From an uncultured Clostridia bacterium (GTDB taxonomy: Bacteria > Bacillota > Clostridia > Christensenellales > Aristaeellaceae): a stretch of 10,416 nt of DNA. Of the stretch, positions 1 through 5,381 are shown piece after piece. The number at the start of each line of letters is the position of its first letter. Positions within the stretch are counted from its first letter, which is position 1. The position numbers and the translations under genes are program-made. Location: positions 1-10,416 of the forward strand of contig CAMNCR010000073.1 in assembly GCA_946534455.1 (NCBI GenBank), read 5' to 3'. Below the pieces are notes generated by a model, which worked only from the letters and a program-made list of their open reading frames with translations, was not told the DNA's origin and searched no databases.

Positions 1-441
1 CTGGACACGGTGATCGAGGAGGTTCAGGGCTCCATCGTGCTCAACGACAGCGGCGCCCCCATGGAGTGGATTCAGACGGAGGACGGCGTGCCCGTGCGGC
101 ACACGCCCCGGCTGCAGCGCATGGGCGACCGGCTGCGCATGAGCCTGGACGACGTGGCCGCCTGCCTGGAGGACTGGACGCTGACCGACGACGGGGCCAC
201 CGTCGTGCTGGAGGCCATGGGCTACACCCTGGGCTTCTATCAGGAAACCTCCGGCATCGCCGCCACGGTGGACGGCACCGAAATCGCGCTGGACGCGGCG
301 GATTTCAGCTTTGAGGAGGGGCATTTCATCAGCGCCGAGTTCCTGGCCTCCGCCCTGAGCGGCGAAGCCATCTGGGACGAGGAGGAGCATACCCTGATGC
401 TGCGCATCATCCCCCGGGAGCTGGCCAACGCCAGCGACTGA
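1..441 (+). CDS. C-terminal part of a protein with a copper-amine-oxidase-N-like (stalk) domain, 5' partial
   Basis: The frame is open from the first base of the window and ends at TGA 439-441. A GTG at position 10 could be a start, but no ribosome binding site can be judged there and the frame runs through it, so I treat this as the end of a longer protein. The last ~100 residues resemble the copper amine oxidase N-terminal-like domain (PF07833 type): two alternating units in which a segment like 'GDRLRMSLDDVAACL' and later 'GHFISAEFLASALSGEAIWD' correspond to the family's 'yVPlRflaeaLGa.v.WD' signature, followed by a hydrophobic strand ('HTLMLRII'). In Gram-positive bacteria these domains usually sit at the end of exported proteases, amidases or wall-associated proteins. 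The product's main function lies upstream, outside the window. The domain call is from motif resemblance only. Confidence 0.72.
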   Translation: MDTVIEEVQGSIVLNDSGAPMEWIQTEDGVPVRHTPRLQRMGDRLRMSLDDVAACLEDWTLTDDGATVVLEAMGYTLGFYQETSGIAATVDGTEIALDAADFSFEEGHFISAEFLASALSGEAIWDEEEHTLMLRIIPRELANASD

Positions 442-442
442 C

Positions 443-454
443 GCTGTATACAGC
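443..454. repeat. 12-bp perfect palindrome
   Basis: GCTGTATACAGC reads identically on both strands. It starts one base after the stop codon of the preceding gene and about 37 bp upstream of the -35 box of the next gene. It has no T-tract, so it is not an intrinsic terminator. It could be an operator half-site pair for the following promoter, but no known regulator consensus was recognised. Confidence 0.5.
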
Positions 455-490
455 CTGCAGGAAATGGTCGGCAATTCGCCTGACGGCCGA

Positions 491-519
491 TTGAAAAACC
501 CCGTTTCTGCGGGTATGAT
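491..519 (+). promoter_or_regulatory. sigma-A type promoter of the HPr-like gene
   Basis: TTGAAA (491-496) and TATGAT (514-519) are separated by exactly 17 bp, five of six matches to consensus in each box. The predicted start is near 526, giving a leader of about 28 nt before the ATG at 554. It lies downstream of the ATG at 464, which rules out that longer reading of the HPr-like gene. Confidence 0.8.
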
Positions 520-553
520 GGGCGACTGTATGGCGAAAGGAGGCAAGGAACGA

Positions 554-790
554 ATGAAGTCAGTAACGATTCGCCTGAGTCTGGTTGAGAATGTCAACAA
601 TTTTGTGAATATCGTGTCCCACTATCCGTTTGAAATGGATCTGCGGGCCGGCCGTCATGTGGTGGACGCCAAATCCATCCTGGGAATCTTCTCCCTGGAT
701 CTGAGCCGTCCGATCACGCTGGAGATCTACAGCGACGACTGCGGCAAGCTGCTGGAGGAAATCAAGCCCTTCATGGAGCCCGCTTCCTGA
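554..790 (+). CDS. HPr-family protein lacking the active-site histidine
   Basis: This 78-aa protein aligns without gaps to the PTS phosphocarrier HPr over its central part: 'AKSILGIFSLDLS' (residues 39-51) matches the HPr signature around regulatory Ser46 ('LKSIMGVMSL'), so Ser41 is the Ser46 equivalent. The region that should carry the catalytic motif G-[IL]-H-A-R-P-A reads 'SLVENVNNFV', and there is no histidine before residue 23. It therefore cannot take phosphate from Enzyme I at His15, while the HPr-kinase-type serine is kept. A regulatory or binding role is my inference. The start at 554 is chosen for the AAAGGAGG site 8-10 bases upstream and because the promoter lies between it and the earlier in-frame ATG (464). 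It is flanked by its own promoter and terminator, so it is probably monocistronic. No other PTS gene is in the window. Confidence 0.8.
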   Translation: MKSVTIRLSLVENVNNFVNIVSHYPFEMDLRAGRHVVDAKSILGIFSLDLSRPITLEIYSDDCGKLLEEIKPFMEPAS

Positions 791-802
791 TCACCGAATG
801 TC

Positions 803-832
803 AACCGCTTCCCTTCCGGAAGCGGTTTTTTC
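803..832 (+). terminator. Intrinsic terminator after the HPr-like gene
   Basis: A perfect 10-bp stem AACCGCTTCC (803-812) / GGAAGCGGTT (818-827) closes a 5-nt loop, and a run of six T (826-831) starts inside the stem end. It lies 13 nt after the stop codon. This is the clearest terminator in the window. Confidence 0.92.
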
Positions 833-861
833 CAAATATACGCACAACAGGAGGCCCGAAC

Positions 862-2064
862 ATGCAATATCGGCAGGATCGAAACGGGACCCCGCTCTCT
901 ATCCTCGGCTTTGGCTGCATGCGCTTCACCCGCAAGGGCAGCGGCATCGATCTGGAGAAGGCGGAGCAGGAAATCATGGAAGCCTTCCGCGCCGGCGTCA
1001 ATTACTTTGATACCGCCTATCTCTATCCGGGCAGCGAGGCGCTGCTGGGCACGGTCATGGAGCGCAACGGCATCCGGGACCAGGTCTACGTGGCCACCAA
1101 GCTGCCCCAGTATCTGGTGGGCAGCGTCCGGGCCGCCGAGCAGTATTTCCAGGAGGAGCTGCGCCGCCTGCGGACGGATCACGTGGATTACTACCTGCTG
1201 CACCATCTGACCGACGCCGCCCAGTGGGAGCGGCTCAAGGGCCTGGGGCTGCCGGCGTGGATCGCGGAAAAGAAGGCCTCCGGCGCCATCCGGAACATCG
1301 GCTTTTCCTACCACGGGAACTCCGACAACTTCCTGAAGATCCTGCAGGAGGATCTGTGGGATTTCTGCCAGATTCAGTATAACTACCTGGACGAAACCAC
1401 CCAGGCCGGCGTGACCGGGCTGAAGGCCGCCGCGGAGCGGGGACTGCCGGTCATCATCATGGAGCCCCTGCGGGGCGGCCGCCTGGTGCAGAAGCTGCCG
1501 CCGGACGCCCAGCGCGCCATGCGGGACAACCCCCGGGGCTGGACGCCCGCGGAATGGGCCTTCCGGTGGCTGTTCAACCAGCCGGAGGTGACCGTCGTGC
1601 TGTCGGGCATGAATTCCCTGGAGATGGTGCGGGAGAACGTCGCCATCGCGGGGGACGCCCGGCCCGGCGCCTTCACGGAGGCGGATTTCCGCCTGATCGA
1701 TGAGGTGCGCCAGTGCATCCGGGCCCGGGAAAAGGTCGGCTGCACCGGCTGCCGCTACTGCATGCCCTGCCCCCAGGGGGTGGATATTCCCGGCACCTTC
1801 AGCGCCTACAACGCCATGTTCAGCGAATCCCGCTTCGACGGGCGCAAGCAGTTCGGCCAGGCGGTCGCCCTGACCCGGAAGCCCGCCTTCCCCTCCCAGT
1901 GCGTCGGCTGCGGCAAATGCGAAAAGCACTGCCCCCAGAGCATTCCCATCCGGGAAAAGCTGCGGGAGGCGGACCGGGCCCTGGAGCCGCTGCCCTACCG
2001 GATCGCCTTCCGGGTGCTCCGGAAATTCATGGTGCGGGGCAGCGGCGGCACGGACGGGGAATAA
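862..2064 (+). CDS. Aldo/keto reductase with C-terminal 4Fe-4S ferredoxin-like region
   Basis: The 400-aa product belongs to the COG1453-type aldo/keto reductases. An NADPH-dependent TIM-barrel reductase domain occupies about residues 1-285, and its catalytic tetrad is visible: Asp50 ('NYFDTAYLY'), Tyr55, Lys80 ('VATKLP') and a histidine at 114/115 ('YYLLHHL'). A cysteine-rich tail follows, with one cluster at Cys294/297/300/303 ('CTGCRYCMPCPQG') and a second at Cys347/350/353 plus Cys357 ('CVGCGKCEKHCP'), as expected for bound iron-sulfur clusters. The protein is cytoplasmic and substrate unknown; coupling to ferredoxin-type electron transfer is inferred from the tail. The ATG at 862 follows AGGAGG (850-855). 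The gene begins only 30 nt after a strong terminator, with no convincing promoter in between, so how it is transcribed is unclear. No terminator is seen after its stop. Confidence 0.93.
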   Translation: MQYRQDRNGTPLSILGFGCMRFTRKGSGIDLEKAEQEIMEAFRAGVNYFDTAYLYPGSEALLGTVMERNGIRDQVYVATKLPQYLVGSVRAAEQYFQEELRRLRTDHVDYYLLHHLTDAAQWERLKGLGLPAWIAEKKASGAIRNIGFSYHGNSDNFLKILQEDLWDFCQIQYNYLDETTQAGVTGLKAAAERGLPVIIMEPLRGGRLVQKLPPDAQRAMRDNPRGWTPAEWAFRWLFNQPEVTVVLSGMNSLEMVRENVAIAGDARPGAFTEADFRLIDEVRQCIRAREKVGCTGCRYCMPCPQGVDIPGTFSAYNAMFSESRFDGRKQFGQAVALTRKPAFPSQCVGCGKCEKHCPQSIPIREKLREADRALEPLPYRIAFRVLRKFMVRGSGGTDGE

Positions 2065-2070
2065 GGCGGC

Positions 2071-2132
2071 ATTTCCGTACGTTTGTCCGGTTTGTATCCA
2101 GAATAAACGTACATATTTCCGAACGATACAAA
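2071..2132. promoter_or_regulatory. Probable purR operator region: two PurBox-like sites with interleaved inverted repeats
   Basis: The Bacillus PurR consensus is AWWWCCGAACWWT. ATTTCCGAACGAT (2115-2127) matches 12 of 13 positions and ATTTCCGTACGTT (2071-2083) matches 11 of 13. They are direct repeats 44 bp apart, about four helical turns, upstream of the purR -35 box. A weaker box in the opposite orientation is at 2082-2094 (10 of 13). Two 8-bp inverted repeats interleave here: GTACGTTT (2077-2084) with AAACGTAC (2105-2112), and TTTGTATC (2091-2098) with GATACAAA (2125-2132). Autoregulation of purR is known in Bacillus, where paired boxes are inverted. Binding here is inferred from consensus alone. 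Confidence 0.6.
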
Positions 2133-2141
2133 AAAAGTTCT

Positions 2142-2169
2142 TTGCAATATTCACATTTTATGGTAGAAT
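2142..2169 (+). promoter_or_regulatory. purR promoter with extended -10
   Basis: TTGCAA (2142-2147) and TAGAAT (2164-2169) are 16 bp apart (17 if the -35 is read as TTTGCA). TG at 2161-2162 gives an extended -10. The A/T-rich tract 2128-2143 just upstream could act as an UP element. Predicted start is near 2176, which excludes the in-frame ATG at 2168 as the start of purR because it lies inside the -10 box. Confidence 0.78.
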
Positions 2170-2178
2170 GGCTCCCGC

Positions 2179-2206
2179 TGAGCCGAGAGGCGGCTCATAC
2201 TTTTTC
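2179..2206 (+). promoter_or_regulatory. Leader hairpin in the purR 5' UTR
   Basis: A perfect 7-bp stem TGAGCCG (2179-2185) / CGGCTCA (2191-2197) with loop AGAGG is followed after three bases by TTTTT (2201-2205). It begins only about 3 nt from the predicted transcript start. It may be a 5'-stabilising hairpin or a weak attenuator-like terminator; its closeness to the start makes stabilisation the more likely role. Confidence 0.5.
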
Positions 2207-2227
2207 ATTTGCGCGAGGAGACATTCC

Positions 2228-3040
2228 ATGGACAAGGTTCGCCGTAACGAGCGCATGAGCGCGATGATGAAGCTGCTGGCGAGCAGCCCGAATCAGATCT
2301 TCACGCTGAACTCCTTCTGTGAAATCTTCGGTTCCGCCAAGTCCACCATGAGCGAGGACATCGATCTGCTGCGGACCGTGCTGGAGCAGTACGACCTGGG
2401 CCGCATCGATACCGTCACCGGCGCCGCCGGCGGCGTTCGTTTCCGTCCCATCGTCAGCCGGGCGCGGGCCCGGGAGACCATTGAGGGCATCTGCCGGCTG
2501 CTCAGCGGGCCGGAGCGCCTGCTGCCGGGCGGCTTTCTGTACAATTCCGACATTCTCAGCACGCCGGACATCGTCAACCAGATGGGCGCCATTCTGGCCA
2601 CCGAATACTATGACCGGGAGCCGGACTTCGTGCTGACCATGGAAACGAAGGGCATTCCCGTGGCCTTCGCCACGGCCAACGCCCTGGGCGTGCCGCTGGT
2701 CATCGCCCGCCATTCCTCCAAGGTCTATGAGGGCTCCGCGGTGAACATCAACTACGTCTCCGGCTCCGGGAACATCGAAACCATGAGCCTGAGCCGCCGC
2801 GCCGTGCGCGAAAACCAGCACGCGCTGATCGTGGACGACTTCCTCCGCGGCGGCGGCACGGCCCGCGGCATGGTCGAGCTGATGCGCGAATTCAACATCA
2901 GCGTCATCGGCATGGCCTTCGTCATGGCCACCCTCGAGCCGGAAAACAAGCGGGTCTCCGGCGCGAAAACGCTGATGACCCTGCGGGTGACGGACTCGGA
3001 TCCGGCGGAGGCCATCGTGACCCCGGCCGACTGGCTGTAA
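2228..3040 (+). CDS. purR: Purine operon repressor PurR
   Basis: The 270-aa product matches the Gram-positive PurR family (B. subtilis about 285 aa) along its whole length. Residues 1-74 form the winged-helix DNA-binding domain, including 'SAKSTMSEDIDLL' (36-48) and 'VTGAAGGVRFRP' (63-74). Residues 75-270 form the phosphoribosyltransferase-like domain with family motifs 'PERLLPGGFLY' (95-105), 'TKGIPVAFA' (140-148), 'NINYVSGSGNIETMSLS' (173-189) and the PRPP loop 'LIVDDFLRGGGTA' (200-212). In this family the domain senses PRPP rather than catalysing transfer; PRPP releases PurR from PurBoxes in front of purine genes. The start at 2228 is set by GAGGAG (2215-2220) and by the promoter position. 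PurBox-like sites upstream suggest autoregulation. No purine biosynthesis gene lies in the window, so its main targets are elsewhere. It is separated from its neighbour by a hairpin terminator. Confidence 0.95.
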   Translation: MDKVRRNERMSAMMKLLASSPNQIFTLNSFCEIFGSAKSTMSEDIDLLRTVLEQYDLGRIDTVTGAAGGVRFRPIVSRARARETIEGICRLLSGPERLLPGGFLYNSDILSTPDIVNQMGAILATEYYDREPDFVLTMETKGIPVAFATANALGVPLVIARHSSKVYEGSAVNINYVSGSGNIETMSLSRRAVRENQHALIVDDFLRGGGTARGMVELMREFNISVIGMAFVMATLEPENKRVSGAKTLMTLRVTDSDPAEAIVTPADWL

Positions 3041-3063
3041 GCTCCCTTCCCCCGGTTTTCCTT

Positions 3064-3091
3064 CGCGCGCGCTGGCAACGGCGCGCGTTTT
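3064..3091 (+). terminator. Intrinsic terminator after purR
   Basis: A GC-only stem of 7 bp pairs CGCGCGC (3064-3070, or the register 3066-3072) with GCGCGCG (3081-3087) and is followed by TTTT (3088-3091). It lies 23 nt after the purR stop. The T-tract is short, so termination may be incomplete. Confidence 0.75.
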
Positions 3092-3101
3092 GTGCTATAG
3101 T
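3073..3101 (+). promoter_or_regulatory. Extended -10 promoter of the M24 peptidase gene
   Basis: TATAGT (3096-3101) is preceded by TGC (3093-3095), an extended -10. The best -35 at 17-bp spacing is TGGCAA (3073-3078), a weak match that lies in the loop of the preceding terminator hairpin. Predicted start is near 3108. The -10 call is good; the -35 is uncertain. Confidence 0.62.
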
Positions 3102-3114
3102 GAGCCCGGAAAGA

Positions 3115-3131
3115 CTGCCGCGGCGCGGCAG
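3115..3131 (+). promoter_or_regulatory. Leader hairpin just before the M24 peptidase ribosome binding site
   Basis: CTGCCGC (3115-3121) and GCGGCAG (3125-3131) form a perfect 7-bp stem with a 3-nt loop. It ends 2 nt before the ribosome binding site GAAAGGAG (3133-3140). There is no T-tract, so it is not a terminator. It may protect the RNA 5' end or tune ribosome access. Confidence 0.5.
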
Positions 3132-3149
3132 CGAAAGGAGAGAATCACC

Positions 3150-4220
3150 ATGGCTGATCGCATTTCCCGCGTGCTGGCCCTGATGCGGGACCGGGGGCTT
3201 TCCCAGCTGATCGTTTCCGATCCCCGGAGCATCTGGTACCTCACGGGGGTGGACGTGGAGCCCTATGAGCGGCTGCTGGCGCTGCTGCTGCGCGCGGACG
3301 GGCGGCACACGCTGTTTCTGAACCGGCTGTACAACGTGCCGGAGACCCCCTGGGAGGAGGTCTGGTTTTCGGACACGGACGATTCCATCGGCCTGATCGC
3401 CGGGCGGGTGGACGCCGGCGCGCCGCTGGGCATCGACAAGGAATGGAAGGCCGGCTTCCTGATTCCGCTGCTGGAGCGCTGCCCGGGGCTGCGGCCCGTG
3501 CTGGCCTCGGACTGCGTGGACGACTGCCGCGCCGTCAAGGACGCGGAGGAAATCGCCCTGATGCGGGAGGCGTCGCGGATCAACGACGAGGTGAACCGCC
3601 TGGCCTCCGAATATATCCGGGAGGGCATGACGGAGAAGCAGGTCGCCGACTTTATCGACCGGGGCTTTCTGGAGCTGGGCTGCTCCGGGCCCAGCTTCAC
3701 GACCATCGTGTCCTTCGGGGCCAACGCGGCGGATCCCCATCACGAGCCGGACGACACCGTGCTGAAGCAGGGGGACTGCGTGCTGCTGGACATGGGCTGC
3801 GTGTGGCACCGGTACTGCTCGGACATGACGCGCACCTTCTTCTGCGGGGAGCCCTCCGCGGAGGCCGCCCGCGTGCACGACCTGGTGCGGGAGGCCAATG
3901 AGCGGGCGGAGCGGCTGGTGCGCCCGGGCGTCCGCTTCTGCGACATCGACGCCGCCGCCCGGGACTATATCGCCGCGGCCGGCTACGGAGAGGCCTTCAA
4001 CCACCGGCTGGGGCATTTCATCGGCCAGACGGATCATGAAAAGGGCGACGTCAGCAGCGCCAACACGGCCGTCGCGCGGCCGGGCATGATCTTCTCCATC
4101 GAGCCCGGCATCTACCTGCCCGGGAAATTCGGCGTCCGCGTGGAGGATCTGGTGCTGGTGACGGAGGACGGATGCGAGGTGCTCAACCGGGAGGATCACC
4201 GCTGGCGCACGGTGGGCTGA
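3150..4220 (+). CDS. M24 family metallopeptidase (Xaa-Pro aminopeptidase / prolidase type)
   Basis: The 356-aa product has the two-domain layout of the family: a creatinase-like N-terminal domain (about 1-125, with 'SIWYLTGV' at 27-34) and a C-terminal pita-bread catalytic domain. All five expected metal ligands are present: Asp214 ('LLDMG'), Asp225 ('CSDMTRTF'), His289 ('HRLGHFIG'), Glu318 ('SIEPGIY') and Glu332 ('GVRVEDLV'). The enzyme should release N-terminal residues from peptides with proline in second position, in the cytoplasm, using two divalent metal ions. The usual 'GHGIG' reads GHFIG here, a mild variation. The start at 3150 follows AAAGGAG (3134-3140) and leaves 20 upstream in-frame codons in the leader, which contains the predicted promoter. 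It is preceded by its own promoter and closely followed by the uxuA promoter, so it is probably transcribed alone. Whether it cleaves peptides or dipeptides cannot be decided. Confidence 0.9.
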   Translation: MADRISRVLALMRDRGLSQLIVSDPRSIWYLTGVDVEPYERLLALLLRADGRHTLFLNRLYNVPETPWEEVWFSDTDDSIGLIAGRVDAGAPLGIDKEWKAGFLIPLLERCPGLRPVLASDCVDDCRAVKDAEEIALMREASRINDEVNRLASEYIREGMTEKQVADFIDRGFLELGCSGPSFTTIVSFGANAADPHHEPDDTVLKQGDCVLLDMGCVWHRYCSDMTRTFFCGEPSAEAARVHDLVREANERAERLVRPGVRFCDIDAAARDYIAAAGYGEAFNHRLGHFIGQTDHEKGDVSSANTAVARPGMIFSIEPGIYLPGKFGVRVEDLVLVTEDGCEVLNREDHRWRTVG

Positions 4221-4228
4221 GCCGGGCC

Positions 4229-4256
4229 TTGAGGTTTCCCGCAAAGCGTGTATAAT
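4229..4256 (+). promoter_or_regulatory. sigma-A promoter of uxuA and the downstream cluster
   Basis: TTGAGG (4229-4234) and a perfect TATAAT (4251-4256) are 16 bp apart. Predicted start is near 4263, giving a leader of about 28 nt. No convincing catabolite-response element was seen around it. Confidence 0.82.
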
Positions 4257-4290
4257 GAAAAAAAAGACTGCATAAGGAGGCGTTTTTCCG

Positions 4291-5367
4291 ATGAAAATGA
4301 CATTTCGCTGGTATGGCAGCCAGAGCGACCCGATCCCGCTGAAGTACATCCGCCAGATTCCCGGCATGTCCGGCCTGATGGGCCTGCTGGACAAGCCCGC
4401 CGGCGTCGACTGGCCGGAGGAGGAGTTCGCCGCCCTGAAGAAGGAGGTCAACGAGGCCGGCCTCGCCCTGGAGGTCATCGAATCGGTCAACGTCCATGAG
4501 GATATCAAGACCGGTCTGCCCTCCCGGGATGAATATATCGCCAACTACATGTCCACCATCCGCATGCTGGCGCGGCAGGGCGTGAAGGTCATCATCTACA
4601 ACTTCATGCCCGTGTTCGACTGGCTGCGGACCGACCTGGCCCGGGTGATCCCCGAGGACGGCAGCAACAGCCTGTACTTTGACGAGAAGGATCTGGGCGA
4701 GATGGGCCCGCTGGAAATCGTGCGCAAGACCGCCGAGGACAGCCACGGCTTCACCCTGCCCGGCTGGGAGCCCGAGCGGCTGGCCCTGCTGGAGACCACG
4801 CTGAAGCAGTACGAGGGCATGACCGGGGACGATCTGCGCAAAAACTACAAGTATTTCCTGGACGCGGTGATTCCCGTGTGCGAGGAGGTCGGCGTGCGCA
4901 TGGCCTGCCATCCGGACGATCCCGCGTGGCCCATCTTCGGCCTGCCCCGCATCGCCCACAGCCAGGCGGATTTTGACAAGATCATCCAGCTCCACGACAG
5001 CCCCGCCAACACCGTGTGCCTGTGCACCGGCTCCCTGGGCAGCAATCCGGAGAACGACATCCCGGCCACCATCCGCCACTTCGGCGAGATGGACCGCATC
5101 GGCGCGATGCACGTGCGGAACGTCAAATATCTGGGCACCCACCATTTCCGGGAGGCCGCGCATCTTTCCAGCGCCGGCGATCTGGACATGTATGCCATCA
5201 TGAAGGCCATCTACGACACCTGCCCGGAGACCTACGTGCGTCCGGACCACGGCCGCATGATCTGGGACGAGCAGGGCCGGCCCGGCTACGGCCTGTATGA
5301 CCGCGCCCTGGGCGCCACCTATCTGAACGGCCTGTGGGAGGCCATCGTCCGCGAAAACCAGAAGTAA
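4291..5367 (+). CDS. uxuA: Mannonate dehydratase
   Basis: The 358-aa product matches UxuA along its length. It dehydrates D-mannonate to 2-keto-3-deoxy-D-gluconate in hexuronate (glucuronate) breakdown, in the cytoplasm. Family signatures are clear: 'FRWYG' near the N-terminus, 'IESVNVHEDIK' (63-73), 'YNFMPVFDW' (103-111), 'MACHPDDPAWPIFGLPRI' (204-221), 'CTGSLGSNPENDI' (245-257), 'MHVRNVK' (273-279) and 'RPDHGRM' (317-323). His207, Cys245, His274 and Asp319/His320 are in the positions expected to bind the metal and act in catalysis. The ATG at 4291 follows AAGGAGG (4274-4280). It is the first gene after a strong promoter and is followed after 14 nt by a gene of unrelated type with no terminator between. 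The partners expected for the pathway (uxuB, uxaC, kdgK, kdgA) are absent from the window. Confidence 0.96.
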   Translation: MKMTFRWYGSQSDPIPLKYIRQIPGMSGLMGLLDKPAGVDWPEEEFAALKKEVNEAGLALEVIESVNVHEDIKTGLPSRDEYIANYMSTIRMLARQGVKVIIYNFMPVFDWLRTDLARVIPEDGSNSLYFDEKDLGEMGPLEIVRKTAEDSHGFTLPGWEPERLALLETTLKQYEGMTGDDLRKNYKYFLDAVIPVCEEVGVRMACHPDDPAWPIFGLPRIAHSQADFDKIIQLHDSPANTVCLCTGSLGSNPENDIPATIRHFGEMDRIGAMHVRNVKYLGTHHFREAAHLSSAGDLDMYAIMKAIYDTCPETYVRPDHGRMIWDEQGRPGYGLYDRALGATYLNGLWEAIVRENQK

Positions 5368-5381
5368 GAGGAACAGAATCC

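Noticed and set aside
466..492. Possible terminator hairpin after the first gene (GGTCGGC / GCCGATT)
   Set aside because: The stem needs two G-U pairs, has a long loop and is followed by A residues rather than T, and it overlaps the next promoter's -35.
464..553. Extended N-terminus for the HPr-like protein starting at 464
   Set aside because: The promoter boxes (491-519) lie inside this stretch, the extra residues do not resemble HPr, and the ATG at 554 has a strong ribosome binding site.
850..864. PurBox-like string over the aldo/keto reductase ribosome binding site
   Set aside because: Only the CCGAAC core and two flanking A/T match; the upstream A/T positions are G/C, and the core overlaps the ribosome binding site and start codon.
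727..2154. Long - strand open frame opposite the aldo/keto reductase
   Set aside because: Antisense shadow of a gene with intact catalytic and cluster residues; no ribosome binding site, composition typical of a GC-bias artefact.
2168..2227. Extended PurR N-terminus from ATG 2168
   Set aside because: This ATG is inside the predicted -10 box, and the PurR family begins close to the residue encoded at 2228.
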